From Dehalococcoidia bacterium (GTDB lineage: Bacteria > Chloroflexota > Dehalococcoidia > SZUA-161 > SpSt-899), in contig JALPXT010000011.1 of NCBI GenBank assembly GCA_023271485.1, positions 1 to 20,795 on the forward strand: DNA of 20,795 bases. The letters are read 5' to 3'. Under the pieces are notes generated by a model. It made no database searches, had not been told where the DNA came from, and saw nothing but the letters and a program-made list of their open reading frames with translations. The position numbers and the translations under genes are program-made. Positions 8,000 through 15,214 of the stretch are shown in pieces. Every line of letters begins with the position of its first letter. The first letter of the stretch is position 1.

Positions 8000-8112
8000 A
8001 GTAAGCTTACATAGTGGAAATTCTGAGTGTAGCCTGATTGCAGTTACGCATTGATGCCTTAATCTCTGAAGTGGGAGGGGAGGCAAGAGGAGGGGTTTGG
8101 GTTCTGCTTCAG

Positions 8113-9114
8113 CTAAGGTGGTTGCCCTACCCCGGGCAGCCATCCTCGGGAGAGCACCTCGCTCTCCATGATCTCTACGGCGGAGTAAGGGTCAATCTCG
8201 CCGTTCTCAACCTGCCCCAACAACGATCTCAACCTCTCATTCTCACTCATCAATAGCGAAAGACGGTTTCTGAGCCGGTGCTCGACTGCATGGAGGAACT
8301 CCTCCTTCCTCTGCTGCCGTCGCCGGCGCAAAAGCTCCCCGCTGGATTCTAGAAATTCCTGATGCCTCTCCACCTCTCGGTAGAGAGCTTCGATCCCTAC
8401 CTCGTTTATTGCTTGAGTGGCCAGGATGGGTGGTTGCCATTGATTCATCCTGGGGCTTAACATTAACATCGATTCGAGTTCCACCACCAATCTGTCCGCC
8501 CCCGGCCGGTCGGCCTTATTGACCACAAAGATATCGGCGATCTCCATGAGTCCGGCCTTCATGGTCTGGATGGCATCTCCAGCTTCGGGCACCAGGGCCA
8601 CCAGGGTAGTGTCCACGGTCTCCATGATATCAAGCTCGGTCTGCCCCACCCCCACCGTTTCCACAAAGATGATGTCCTTGCCGAAGGCGTCCAGGAGTTG
8701 CATCACATTTCGAGTGGTTGTGGGAAGGCCACCGCGACTGCCCCGGGTCGCCATACTGCGGATAAAGACTCCCGGATCGAGGTAATGCTGCTGCATCCTG
8801 ATGCGGTCGCCCAGCACTGCCCCTCCAGAGAAGGGACTGGTAGGATCTACCGCGATGATTCCTACCGAGAGCCCTTTGCTTCTGGCCACAGCGGTCAGCC
8901 TATCGACCAGTGTGCTTTTGCCTCCGCCAGGTGGTCCGGTGATACCTATGGAATAAGCCCTTCCCAGGCGAGGATAGATGCCCTTCATGATCTCGGTTAC
9001 CTCTGGAGACCCCCGCTCCACCAGACTGATGAGGCGAGATAGAGGCTGCAGCGCCCCGCCTAGCATCCTCTCTACCAGTTCCACGTAACCCTCACTCCGT
9101 TCGGGTAAGTTCAA
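8113..9114 (-). CDS. meaB: MeaB/ArgK-family G3E GTPase (methylmalonyl-CoA mutase chaperone)
   Basis: P-loop GTPase of the family that guards B12-dependent methylmalonyl-CoA mutase, gating cobalamin loading and removing damaged cofactor. The 333 residues show Walker A GPPGGGKS (about 60-67), AVDPTSPFSGGAVLGDR, the switch region VETVGVGQTELDI, and the base-recognition motif NKADRPGA. The helical C-terminal dimerisation arm is present. The start is TTG at 9114-9112, preceded by a GGAAAGG ribosome binding site; the next in-frame ATG (residue 16) would remove conserved N-terminal sequence. No mutase gene is in the window. The gene begins 37 bases after the tRNA-Pro 3' end and no separate promoter was seen, so it may be read from the tRNA promoter. 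Family membership is sure; the partner mutase is inferred. Confidence 0.9.
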   Translation of the reverse strand: MNLPERSEGYVELVERMLGGALQPLSRLISLVERGSPEVTEIMKGIYPRLGRAYSIGITGPPGGGKSTLVDRLTAVARSKGLSVGIIAVDPTSPFSGGAVLGDRIRMQQHYLDPGVFIRSMATRGSRGGLPTTTRNVMQLLDAFGKDIIFVETVGVGQTELDIMETVDTTLVALVPEAGDAIQTMKAGLMEIADIFVVNKADRPGADRLVVELESMLMLSPRMNQWQPPILATQAINEVGIEALYREVERHQEFLESSGELLRRRRQQRKEEFLHAVEHRLRNRLSLLMSENERLRSLLGQVENGEIDPYSAVEIMESEVLSRGWLPGVGQPP

Positions 9115-9151
9115 AATGACCCTTTCCTTTTAGCCGGGCATTCAAAGTAGA

Positions 9152-9226
<75 letters not shown>

Positions 9227-9234
9227 TATTATGT

Positions 9235-9263
9235 ATTATATCCCGTCGTATTGCTTGTAGCAA
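9235..9263 (-). promoter_or_regulatory. Promoter of tRNA-Pro
   Basis: On the minus strand TTGCTA (9263-9258), a 17-base spacer and a perfect TATAAT (9240-9235). The predicted start, near 9228, is only about two bases before the tRNA 5' end. It may also drive the MeaB-like gene 37 bases beyond the tRNA. Confidence 0.7.
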
Positions 9264-9282
9264 CGTCGGTGGTGAGGTCTTA

Positions 9283-9819
9283 CTAGTCCACCTCCGGCTC
9301 GATCAGGCCGTAGGTCCCTCCCTTACGCCGGTATAACACATTGAAACGGCCACTGGCATCATCGAAGAAAACGAAGAAGTTGTGCCCCAGCAGCTCCATC
9401 TGCTCCATTGCTTCATCGGGTGACATCGCCTTCACCGGGAAGCGTTTGATCCTGAGCAGCGTGCCTTCCTGCTGTTGGTCTGCAACCAGTTCTCCCTTTG
9501 AGGCCACCAGACGCCGCTTTCTTCCCTGGAGCCTTTCCTTGTACCGGCTGATCTGGCGGGTCATCATGTTGGTCGCGGCATCAACGGCGGAGAAGATATC
9601 AGCCCCTCGCTCTTCGCCCCTGAGGAAGGTACCCCGACAATCAAGGGTCATTTCCACTACATAATGATTCTCCTGCGATCTGGACCGTTCCTCAGATATC
9701 TCCACCTTGGTCTCCGTGATGTTACTGAGGTGGCGATCGAATTTGTCAACCTTTCTAGCGATATACTCCCTGGCCTTTTCGGGGACCTCGATGTTCTTAC
9801 CTCTGATCACTAAGTTCAT
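9283..9819 (-). CDS. hpf: Ribosome hibernation promoting factor, long form
   Basis: Binds the 30S decoding channel in slow growth and, in the long form, joins two ribosomes into inactive 100S dimers. The 178 residues consist of the N-terminal beta-alpha-beta-beta-beta-alpha domain (about 1-100, starting MNLVIRGKNIEVPEKAREYI), a linker, and the C-terminal dimerisation domain (about 120-175) with RIKRFPVKAMSPDEAMEQMELLGH in two pieces and FFVFFDDASGRFNVLYRRKGG-like sequence. The ATG is preceded by AGGAGG at an ideal distance. It is the last gene of the aroH-nfo-pyrD-comF-hpf run, 30 bases after comF, with a 9-bp hairpin across the junction. Confidence 0.96.
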   Translation of the reverse strand: MNLVIRGKNIEVPEKAREYIARKVDKFDRHLSNITETKVEISEERSRSQENHYVVEMTLDCRGTFLRGEERGADIFSAVDAATNMMTRQISRYKERLQGRKRRLVASKGELVADQQQEGTLLRIKRFPVKAMSPDEAMEQMELLGHNFFVFFDDASGRFNVLYRRKGGTYGLIEPEVD

Positions 9820-9838
9820 TTCATCCTCCTATTTTACG

Positions 9839-9865
9839 GCATAGGAATCTCAGAATTTCCTATGC
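9839..9865. repeat. 9-bp perfect inverted repeat at the comF-hpf junction
   Basis: GCATAGGAA (9839-9847) pairs with TTCCTATGC (9857-9865) around a 9-base loop that contains the comF stop codon. In neither direction is there a T-run after it, so it is not a classic terminator. It may affect comF-hpf mRNA stability or hpf translation, or be part of the inserted repeat described at 9894-9924. Confidence 0.5.
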
Positions 9866-10638
9866 TTCGTAAAGAGGCGAAGCCCCTTGAAAAGGACATC
9901 AGGGGGATTCTCCCCCTGATGTCCCTGTTGCTCTCTTGAAAAGGTCAATCCCCAAACCGAGGCCGCCCCGGCCTCTTTCAAGGCGACAGCACAGGCATTC
10001 AGAGTGGCGCCGGTGGTACATACATCGTCGACTAAAAGTACGCCTTTGCCCTGATAGACCTGATTCTTACATCGGAAAGCCCCCTGAACATTGCTGCGCC
10101 GGGCCTCAGCCCCCAGGGAGACCTGAGAGGGCGTGTTTCTCAGTCGAACGAGTGATCCGGAGGCTGTTGGCAAGTCGATCAGGTGGCTTAACTCTTGTGC
10201 CAGCAAGTCGGATTGATTATATCCTCGCTGACGCACTCGTTTCGAGTGCAAGGGAACGGCTAGTATGAGGGCAACAGGCAGGGGGTTGGATTTCAGATAT
10301 TCGGCCATCAGTTCCGCCAGTGGTCGGGCCAGGGCTTTTAGATTCCGATACTTCAGGTGGTGCACTGCGTCACGTGCCAGCTCCCGGTGCAAAAAAAGCG
10401 AACGGATGCCATCGATGGCAGGTGGCGAATTCAGGCAGTTGGGGCAGAGTCTCCCTCCGCTGAAGGGAACCGCACAGCACTCGCAGTATGGTGGAGTGAG
10501 TCTGGGAAGCAAGTTGAGGCATGATAGGCACAGAAATTCCCCTTCCGCACCGCATCCGATGCATCGTCGAGGAAAAATGAGATCGAGAAGCAGATCTCTT
10601 GATTGTCTGAGTGCTGTCTGCAAAGTGATAGCTTGCAT
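9850..10638 (-). CDS. comF: ComF family phosphoribosyltransferase-like protein
   Basis: ComF proteins are needed for DNA uptake in naturally competent bacteria; many non-competent bacteria also carry them, with an unsettled role. In 262 residues: a zinc-finger-like N-terminus with CIGC (26-29), CLSC (37-40) and CPNC (65-68), then a type I phosphoribosyltransferase fold with RGYNQSDLLA (about 138-147) and the PRPP loop VLLVDDVCTTGAT (200-212). The family normally ends soon after the strand equivalent to VWGLTFSRE (228-236). Here some 26 more residues follow, encoded by palindromic DNA, so the tail looks like a late extension. Its ATG abuts the pyrD stop codon with no gap. Family call is firm; function in this organism is not. 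Confidence 0.92.
   Translation of the reverse strand: MQAITLQTALRQSRDLLLDLIFPRRCIGCGAEGEFLCLSCLNLLPRLTPPYCECCAVPFSGGRLCPNCLNSPPAIDGIRSLFLHRELARDAVHHLKYRNLKALARPLAELMAEYLKSNPLPVALILAVPLHSKRVRQRGYNQSDLLAQELSHLIDLPTASGSLVRLRNTPSQVSLGAEARRSNVQGAFRCKNQVYQGKGVLLVDDVCTTGATLNACAVALKEAGAASVWGLTFSREQQGHQGENPPDVLFKGLRLFTKHRKF
9894..9924. repeat. Perfect 14-bp palindromic element in the 3' end of comF
   Basis: GGACATCAGGGGGA (9894-9907) and TCCCCCTGATGTCC (9911-9924) form a perfect 14-bp stem with loop TTC. It encodes ComF residues of about 239-249, outside the conserved domain. The 14-base core GAATCCCCCTGATG recurs exactly at 19511-19524, preceded in both places by AGGGGGAG (with 7 extra bases at the second site). 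This suggests a dispersed REP-like element. Confidence 0.7.
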
Positions 10639-11580
10639 TCAACCGATATGCGCCGCGCCGATAAGCTCCTCAAGGTTCTCGACCCCCACTCTTGCCATGA
10701 ATTGTTCTATGCCTTGCTGGATGCTGAGCAGGGCCTGGGGATCGGTGAACGTGGCTGTTCCTACCTGAATGGCGCTGGCACCAGCCATGATGAATTCGAG
10801 GGCATCGTTGCCCGAGGCGATTCCCCCACATCCGATGATTGGCACTTTGACTCCCTGAGCCACCTTGTACACCAAGTAAAGGGCGAGAGGCTTGATTGCC
10901 GGACCCGAAAGCCCCCCTGAGATATTGCCCAGCACAGGGCGGCGGCTCATGGTATCGATGGCCATGCCTTTGAAGGTATTGGCAATCGTTAGAGAATCAG
11001 CGCCGGCGTCGGCAACAGCACAAGCGATTTCAACGATGTCGGTGACATTCGGGGTGAGCTTGACGATAACCGGCAGACCGGTTCGAGTCCTGACCGCCGA
11101 GATCACTTCAGCCGCCATCCGGGGACTCGTTCCAAACTCCATTCCTCCGGATGCTAGATTAGGGCAACTGATGTTCACCTCAATTCCGCTGATGCCCTCC
11201 ACCCCGTCCAGCAGCGTCGCCAGTCGGGCGTACTCCTCGACGCTCTCTCCGGCGATGTTTACGATCACCGGAACCTGCCACTCCGCCCAGAGAGGCGCTT
11301 TATCCTGGATCAGGGCTTCCAGTCCGATGTTCTCCAACCCAATTGAATTCAGTAAGCCAGCGGTGGTTTCAACCAGGCGCGGCTGGGGATTACCCTCGCG
11401 CGGCCACAAGGTGATCCCTTTTGAGATGATGGCTCCCAGCCTCTGGATGTCAATGATCCCGGCATATTCGGTCCCGTAGCCGAAGGTGCCGGAGGCAGCC
11501 ATCACCGGGCTGGATAAGAGGAGCCCCCTCTCATTCTGAGGTGCCAGTTGCACCGAGAGATTCAGATTGCAGGTGTCCAT
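10639..11580 (-). CDS. pyrD: Dihydroorotate dehydrogenase B, catalytic subunit
   Basis: FMN enzyme oxidising dihydroorotate to orotate in pyrimidine synthesis; the class 1B form normally works with the Fe-S/FAD subunit PyrK and NAD. The TIM barrel shows SPVMAASGTFGYG near the N-terminus, VNISCPN with the catalytic cysteine of class 1 enzymes, VKLTPNVTDI, TIANTFKGMAID, and the FMN-phosphate region IIGCGGIASGNDALEFIMAGA followed by QVGTA. I chose the ATG at 11580 (313 residues). The frame stays open to 11658, but that part (MLCSCRRRIIRC...) is unlike the family and overlaps the gene before. AGGA lies seven bases before the chosen ATG. The stop abuts comF. No pyrK is seen in this window. Confidence 0.94.
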   Translation of the reverse strand: MDTCNLNLSVQLAPQNERGLLLSSPVMAASGTFGYGTEYAGIIDIQRLGAIISKGITLWPREGNPQPRLVETTAGLLNSIGLENIGLEALIQDKAPLWAEWQVPVIVNIAGESVEEYARLATLLDGVEGISGIEVNISCPNLASGGMEFGTSPRMAAEVISAVRTRTGLPVIVKLTPNVTDIVEIACAVADAGADSLTIANTFKGMAIDTMSRRPVLGNISGGLSGPAIKPLALYLVYKVAQGVKVPIIGCGGIASGNDALEFIMAGASAIQVGTATFTDPQALLSIQQGIEQFMARVGVENLEELIGAAHIG

Positions 11581-11620
11581 TATATTCCTGGAGTTCAATG
11601 CCCCGACTACTGACCAATAA

Positions 11621-12478
11621 CTACAGCGTATTATACGTCTCCTGCAAGAGCAGAGCATCTCCTTCTAGATTTGGGCTCTCACAAACGACCACCCCTCTGG
11701 CATCATGGTCCCGCAGTGCCTGAAGAAGCTCCACATATTGAAAATCTGAGTCCCTTAGATCGAGGTGTTTTCTTTCGCCCTTGTCGACATACTCGATTCC
11801 CGAAACGTGGAGGTGCAGATTATCCAGGCCCTTCCTCCCCAGCTTCTCTCCCACTTGATCCAGGACCCAAGAAAAATCCCTGTAGCAATTGAATTTACCC
11901 GTCCGGGCATGCAGGTGCGCAAAATCAATGCACGGCGCTACGCCATCTATCTCGGCGCTAAGTCTCAGTATCTCGTTCAAAGTGCCGAACTGACTTCCCT
12001 TCCCGGTGGTCTCGGGCCGGATCCAGACCCTTTTCCTTTCCTTATCCAGTTGTTCTATTATCTCGGCAAGGTGACTTTTCACCCTCTCGTAGACTTCATC
12101 CGGGGGGCGTTTCATGTAAAAGGCGGCGTGGAACACGATTCCCTCTCCCCCAAACGCGGAGGTGATGCGGGCGGTCTGGAGGATTCTCTGCCGGCTGGCG
12201 GCAACCTTCTCCTCTTCGAGGGAATTCAGGTTTATGAAATAGGGGGCGTGAGCGGTCAATCTCACACCCTGTTTTCGGGACACCTCGCCGACCGGCAGGG
12301 CGCTGCTATTGCTCATCCTGACTCCCTGCACGAATTCCACCTCCATGCAGCCGAGGCCAAGTTCGTGAATACGCATCACGCCGGCCTGGGTAGTCCGCGA
12401 CTTGGAACTATGCGGGATGCCAGCGGTGCCGAAGAGCAGCCTGTTTTCGATCCTGTTTCGATTTCCGGTTCCCGACAT
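11621..12478 (-). CDS. Endonuclease IV-like / xylose isomerase-like TIM barrel protein
   Basis: Belongs to the AP endonuclease family 2 fold: metal-dependent TIM barrel enzymes including deoxyribonuclease IV, which cuts at abasic sites, and sugar isomerases. The 285 residues begin with the family's FGTAGIP (16-22) and contain likely metal ligands H77 (HAPYFINL), H117 (VFHAAFY), E156 (RPETTGKGSQFGT), D185 and H188 (CIDFAHLHAR), H224 (LHVSGIEY), H238 and E267. The Asp-x-His pair of E. coli Nfo is replaced by R-K-H here, so activity on abasic sites is not certain. The ATG lies nine bases after the aroH stop with only a weak ribosome binding site. A DNA repair role is the best guess. Confidence 0.82.
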   Translation of the reverse strand: MSGTGNRNRIENRLLFGTAGIPHSSKSRTTQAGVMRIHELGLGCMEVEFVQGVRMSNSSALPVGEVSRKQGVRLTAHAPYFINLNSLEEEKVAASRQRILQTARITSAFGGEGIVFHAAFYMKRPPDEVYERVKSHLAEIIEQLDKERKRVWIRPETTGKGSQFGTLNEILRLSAEIDGVAPCIDFAHLHARTGKFNCYRDFSWVLDQVGEKLGRKGLDNLHLHVSGIEYVDKGERKHLDLRDSDFQYVELLQALRDHDARGVVVCESPNLEGDALLLQETYNTL

Positions 12479-12487
12479 AAGCTTTTC

Positions 12488-12853
12488 TCATCCGGAGACG
12501 TCGTTCGCCCTCAGATTCTCCGCACCGTTGATATATACATGAACAATCTCGCCGGCATCCTTTTCGGTATTGTAGAGGATCAGGATGCGGAGGCATTGTG
12601 GCAGGCTCTCAGGAACATGCATCTCGTGGCCGCAAAGCAGGGCCACCTGCGTCCACCCCATTCGCCGAGCGGCTAATGCCGGGAACTCAGCGGTGAGGTC
12701 CGGAGTGGTGGTGAAGAAAGCGCAAGCGATCTCCTCCACTTTGATCTCGTTGGCCTGGACCAATTTCTCCAGGAGTTCTTTGGTTGCCTGTATTATCGAT
12801 TCCCTGGTGTTTTCCTCGACCGTGGTCGCCCCACGGACACCGCGACAGCGCAT
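12488..12853 (-). CDS. aroH: Monofunctional chorismate mutase, AroH class
   Basis: Rearranges chorismate to prephenate, the branch point towards phenylalanine and tyrosine. The 121-residue protein matches the trimeric AroH fold: RGVRGATTVEENT at 4-16 (active-site R7), FTTTPDLTAEFP (F57), AARRMGW (R63), CGHEMHVPESLP (C74, E77), CLRILILYN (R89) and VHVYINGA (Y107). All residues known from the Bacillus subtilis active site have a counterpart. A predicted promoter is at 12908-12936 and AAAGGAA precedes the ATG. It heads the minus-strand run of five genes down to hpf; this grouping is not metabolic and is probably historical. Confidence 0.96.
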   Translation of the reverse strand: MRCRGVRGATTVEENTRESIIQATKELLEKLVQANEIKVEEIACAFFTTTPDLTAEFPALAARRMGWTQVALLCGHEMHVPESLPQCLRILILYNTEKDAGEIVHVYINGAENLRANDVSG

Positions 12854-12907
12854 AGGCTTGGTTCCTTTCAGTTTCTAATACTATCAGGTGGTGTAATTCC
12901 TAGTCGC

Positions 12908-12936
12908 ATTCTAACAGAACCAGCGCCCGGTCGCAA
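12908..12936 (-). promoter_or_regulatory. Promoter of the aroH-hpf operon
   Basis: On the minus strand TTGCGA (12936-12931), a 17-base spacer, then TAGAAT (12913-12908) preceded by TGT, an extended -10. The leader to the aroH ATG is about 48 bases. The -35 box lies in the loop and stem of the palindrome at 12925-12946. Confidence 0.6.
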
Positions 12937-12946
12937 GAGACCGGGC
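12925..12946. repeat. 8-bp GC-rich palindrome between divergent promoters
   Basis: GCCCGGTC (12925-12932), loop GCAAGA, GACCGGGC (12939-12946). The stem is strong but followed by CGGTTGCTTTG on the plus strand and GCTGGTTCTG on the minus strand, so it is a poor terminator in both directions. It overlaps the aroH -35 box and lies just upstream of the nuclease-lysC promoter, so it could be a shared operator. Confidence 0.5.
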
Positions 12947-12954
12947 CGGTTGCT

Positions 12955-12984
12955 TTGACTTATAGGTTGGATGTCTGATAGAAT
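12955..12984 (+). promoter_or_regulatory. Promoter of the nuclease-lysC operon
   Basis: TTGACT (12955-12960), an 18-base gap, TAGAAT (12979-12984). The expected start is near 12991, at the in-frame ATG at 12992, and past the earlier in-frame ATGs at 12971 and 12983. None of these ATGs has a clear ribosome binding site, so a leaderless mRNA is the simplest reading. Confidence 0.55.
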
Positions 12985-12991
12985 GTTAGCG

Positions 12992-13906
12992 ATGCTAAGG
13001 AAATATCCGTTCACCCCTATCCTCGGCTGGTCGGTCAGCCGCTATGAGAAGTTCGATCTGTGCAAGAGGTGGTACTATTACGATTATTATGCCAGGAAGC
13101 ATGATCAAGATGTTTCGCCGCGAGATCTGGCGTTTCTGAGGTCGCTGACCGGCTCATCCCTGGAAATCGGCAATGCGGTGCACGACACCATCGCTACGCT
13201 GCTTCGTCGGCTGAAAAGAAAAACCTCCCCAATAGATACCGAAAAGGTCTTGAACTATAGTTCTTCCCAGGTGGATCGGGCAATGGAGAGCAAGAATTTC
13301 CTGGAGGTCTACTACGGGCAGCGAGAGACAATCGATGCCGCTGATCTCAAAGACAGAGTCGGAAGCTGTCTGAAAAACTTCTTCGGGAGCCGGTGGTACG
13401 AATGGCTGACCGGAGAGGCCATTCCGGGTAGGAGTAGTTGGATCATCGAACCAGGGGACTACGGGGAGCTGCGCATCAATGGGCTGAAGGCGTATTGTAA
13501 GGTGGATTTCCTCTTCCCCATCACTGAAGGCAATCTATGCATACTGGATTGGAAAACTGGCAAGGCCGATCGAGAGAGACACCGGCGGCAGATGATGGGA
13601 TATGTTCTGTATGCCAGGGACATCTTCAAGGTCGCTGCGGATGAGGTGAAGGCGGTCATCGTTTATCTGGGCGAGCCCAACGAAGAGCTGGAAAGCAGCT
13701 TCAGCGAGAGTGAGCTGGACGAGTTCGCCGGGCAGATTGCCAAAGAGACCGAGGAGATGTACCGGTACTGTGAGAATATAGAGGAGAATATCCCCAGGCC
13801 CAAGAGCTTCTTTCCGAAGCAGGCAGGGCGGCTTTGCGCCTACTGCAACTACAGGGAGCTCTGCGAGAGTGAGCCGGAGGCAAAGAGGGCAGTGACATGT
13901 CCCTGA
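12992..13906 (+). CDS. RecB/Cas4-like PD-(D/E)XK nuclease with Fe-S cysteine pattern
   Basis: Predicted DNA nuclease related to the RecB/AddB/Cas4 nuclease domain. Numbering from the longer ATG at 12971: a conserved SVSRYEKFDLCKRWYYY (C31), GNAVH (H71), the catalytic core VDF (D179), DWKTGK (D193, K195) and QMMGYVLYA (Q207, Y211), and near the C-terminus CAYCNYRELC (C289, C292, C298). One early cysteine plus a C-x2-C-x5-C group is the layout that binds a 4Fe-4S cluster in Cas4 and AddB. No CRISPR array, cas gene or helicase is nearby, so this is a stand-alone member. I prefer the start at 12992 because the predicted promoter covers the longer N-terminus. The 3' end overlaps lysC by 10 bases. 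Confidence 0.85.
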   Translation: MLRKYPFTPILGWSVSRYEKFDLCKRWYYYDYYARKHDQDVSPRDLAFLRSLTGSSLEIGNAVHDTIATLLRRLKRKTSPIDTEKVLNYSSSQVDRAMESKNFLEVYYGQRETIDAADLKDRVGSCLKNFFGSRWYEWLTGEAIPGRSSWIIEPGDYGELRINGLKAYCKVDFLFPITEGNLCILDWKTGKADRERHRRQMMGYVLYARDIFKVAADEVKAVIVYLGEPNEELESSFSESELDEFAGQIAKETEEMYRYCENIEENIPRPKSFFPKQAGRLCAYCNYRELCESEPEAKRAVTCP

Positions 13907-15114
13907 TTGTGCATAAATATGGCGGCAGCTCGGTTGCTGACGCCGACAGGATCAAGAATGTTGCTCGACGTGTGATTCGTGCCAGGGAGCAAGGGAATCA
14001 GGTGGTGGTAGTGGTTTCCGCCATGGGCAGGACCACTGATGAGCTGATCGAACTGGCCCGTCAGGTCGCCGAGAAGCCTGATGCTCGGGAGCTGGACCAC
14101 TTGCTTTCCACCGGTGAGGTGGTGTCCTGCACCTTGCTCACTATGGCTCTGCGCTCGATGGGACAAAAAGCAATCAGCCTCACCGGCGCCCAGGCGGGAA
14201 TCCGAACCGACTCGACTTACAGCAGAGCCCGGATCACCGGCATCTCCCCCAAGCGTATCAGCCGAGAGCTTGAAAAAGGTCGAATTGTGGTCGTTGCCGG
14301 GTTCCAGGGGGTCAACGATGAGCTGGACATAACCACCCTGGGACGCGGGGGATCCGATACTACGGCGGTGGCTCTGGCAATAAGCCTTGCCGCGGACAGG
14401 TGCGAGATATACACCGATGTCGAAGGCGTTTTCACCACTGATCCCCGGCTTGTCCCTCAGGCGCGAAAGCTGGAAGAGATCGGCTATGAGGAGATGCTGG
14501 AGATGGCATCCGTCGGGGCCAGGGTGCTGCATCCCCGGGCGGTGGAGCTCGGTTGGGCCTACGGGATGCCCATCCTGGTGGCGTCCTCATTTAACGATGA
14601 TCCGGGCACTCTTATTCACAGAGGCGTTCCTATGGAAATCACCAACAAGGTAAGCGGGATTGCCCATGATTCCGATGTGGCCAAGGTGACGGTGATCGGT
14701 GTACCCGATAGGCCGGGGATCGCCAGTGCCATCTTTGAGCCATTAGCCAGGGCAAATATCAGCGTGGATACCATCGTCCAGAATGCCGGTATCAACCGGA
14801 TTACCGACCTCACGTTCACCGTGGCAAAGAGCGACCTGAGTAAAGCCATGGGAGTGATCAAGCCGGTGGCCGAGTCGATTGGGGCCCGGGATTGCGCCAG
14901 CGATACGACGCTTGGCAAGGTGAGCATCGTTGGGGCGGGAATGCAGACTGCCCCTGGCTATGCCGCCAGGATGTTCAAGACCCTTTCCGAGGAAGGCATC
15001 AACATCGAGTTGATCACTACCTCGGAGATCAGGATCACCTGCATCATCGATGGGGCAAAAGTCCCTCAGGCGGCACGAGCCCTTCACCGGGCATTCGAGC
15101 TAGAGACACGCTGA
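13897..15114 (+). CDS. lysC: Aspartate kinase
   Basis: Phosphorylates aspartate, the first step to lysine, threonine, methionine and diaminopimelate. The 405 residues contain the kinase signature KYGGSSVADADRIKNVA (8-24), FQGVNDELDITTLGRGGSDTTA in two pieces around residues 134-155 (substrate and ATP site), TDVEGVFTTDPR, and two C-terminal ACT domains (about 262-405) with VIGVPDRPGIASAIF and VSIVGAGMQTAPGYAARMF, the usual feedback sites. Size and layout match the alpha subunit of LysC-type enzymes. An internal ATG at 14632 (residue 246) with AGAGG seven bases before it could start a separate ACT-only beta subunit. It overlaps the nuclease gene by 10 bases, GAGGG being its ribosome binding site. 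Confidence 0.96.
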   Translation: MSLIVHKYGGSSVADADRIKNVARRVIRAREQGNQVVVVVSAMGRTTDELIELARQVAEKPDARELDHLLSTGEVVSCTLLTMALRSMGQKAISLTGAQAGIRTDSTYSRARITGISPKRISRELEKGRIVVVAGFQGVNDELDITTLGRGGSDTTAVALAISLAADRCEIYTDVEGVFTTDPRLVPQARKLEEIGYEEMLEMASVGARVLHPRAVELGWAYGMPILVASSFNDDPGTLIHRGVPMEITNKVSGIAHDSDVAKVTVIGVPDRPGIASAIFEPLARANISVDTIVQNAGINRITDLTFTVAKSDLSKAMGVIKPVAESIGARDCASDTTLGKVSIVGAGMQTAPGYAARMFKTLSEEGINIELITTSEIRITCIIDGAKVPQAARALHRAFELETR

Positions 15115-15141
15115 CCGTCCGGGTGGGCTCAATTCGCCGTA

Positions 15142-15170
15142 TTGACTTCCGCCAGGATCATTGCTATAAT
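15142..15170 (+). promoter_or_regulatory. Strong promoter upstream of acsE
   Basis: TTGACT (15142-15147), a 17-base spacer and TATAAT (15165-15170) preceded by TGC, an extended -10. This is the closest to consensus in the window. Predicted start near 15177; the leader of about 38 bases carries AAGGGGG just before the acsE ATG. Confidence 0.8.
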
Positions 15171-15214
15171 GGCTACTGGCGGGCTCATAAACTTAGGGCT
15201 TATAAGGGGGAATA

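Noticed and set aside
8001..8010. Palindrome GTAAGCTTAC just after ftsZ, as a terminator
   Set aside because: Ten bases with no loop, no GC-rich stem and no T-run; too short to mean much. I see no convincing terminator in the ftsZ-meaB spacer.
11581..11658. N-terminal extension of pyrD
   Set aside because: The extra 26 residues overlap the preceding gene and do not resemble the family; the ATG at 11580 has a ribosome binding site.
11765..12676. A 303-codon plus-strand frame over the endonuclease IV-like and aroH genes
   Set aside because: The minus-strand proteins show family motifs throughout; the plus-strand one does not.
12992..13906. CRISPR-associated Cas4
   Set aside because: The Fe-S nuclease layout is Cas4-like, but no cas1, cas2 or repeat-spacer array is in the window. 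The 7-base tandem units are too short and lack spacers to be CRISPR repeats.
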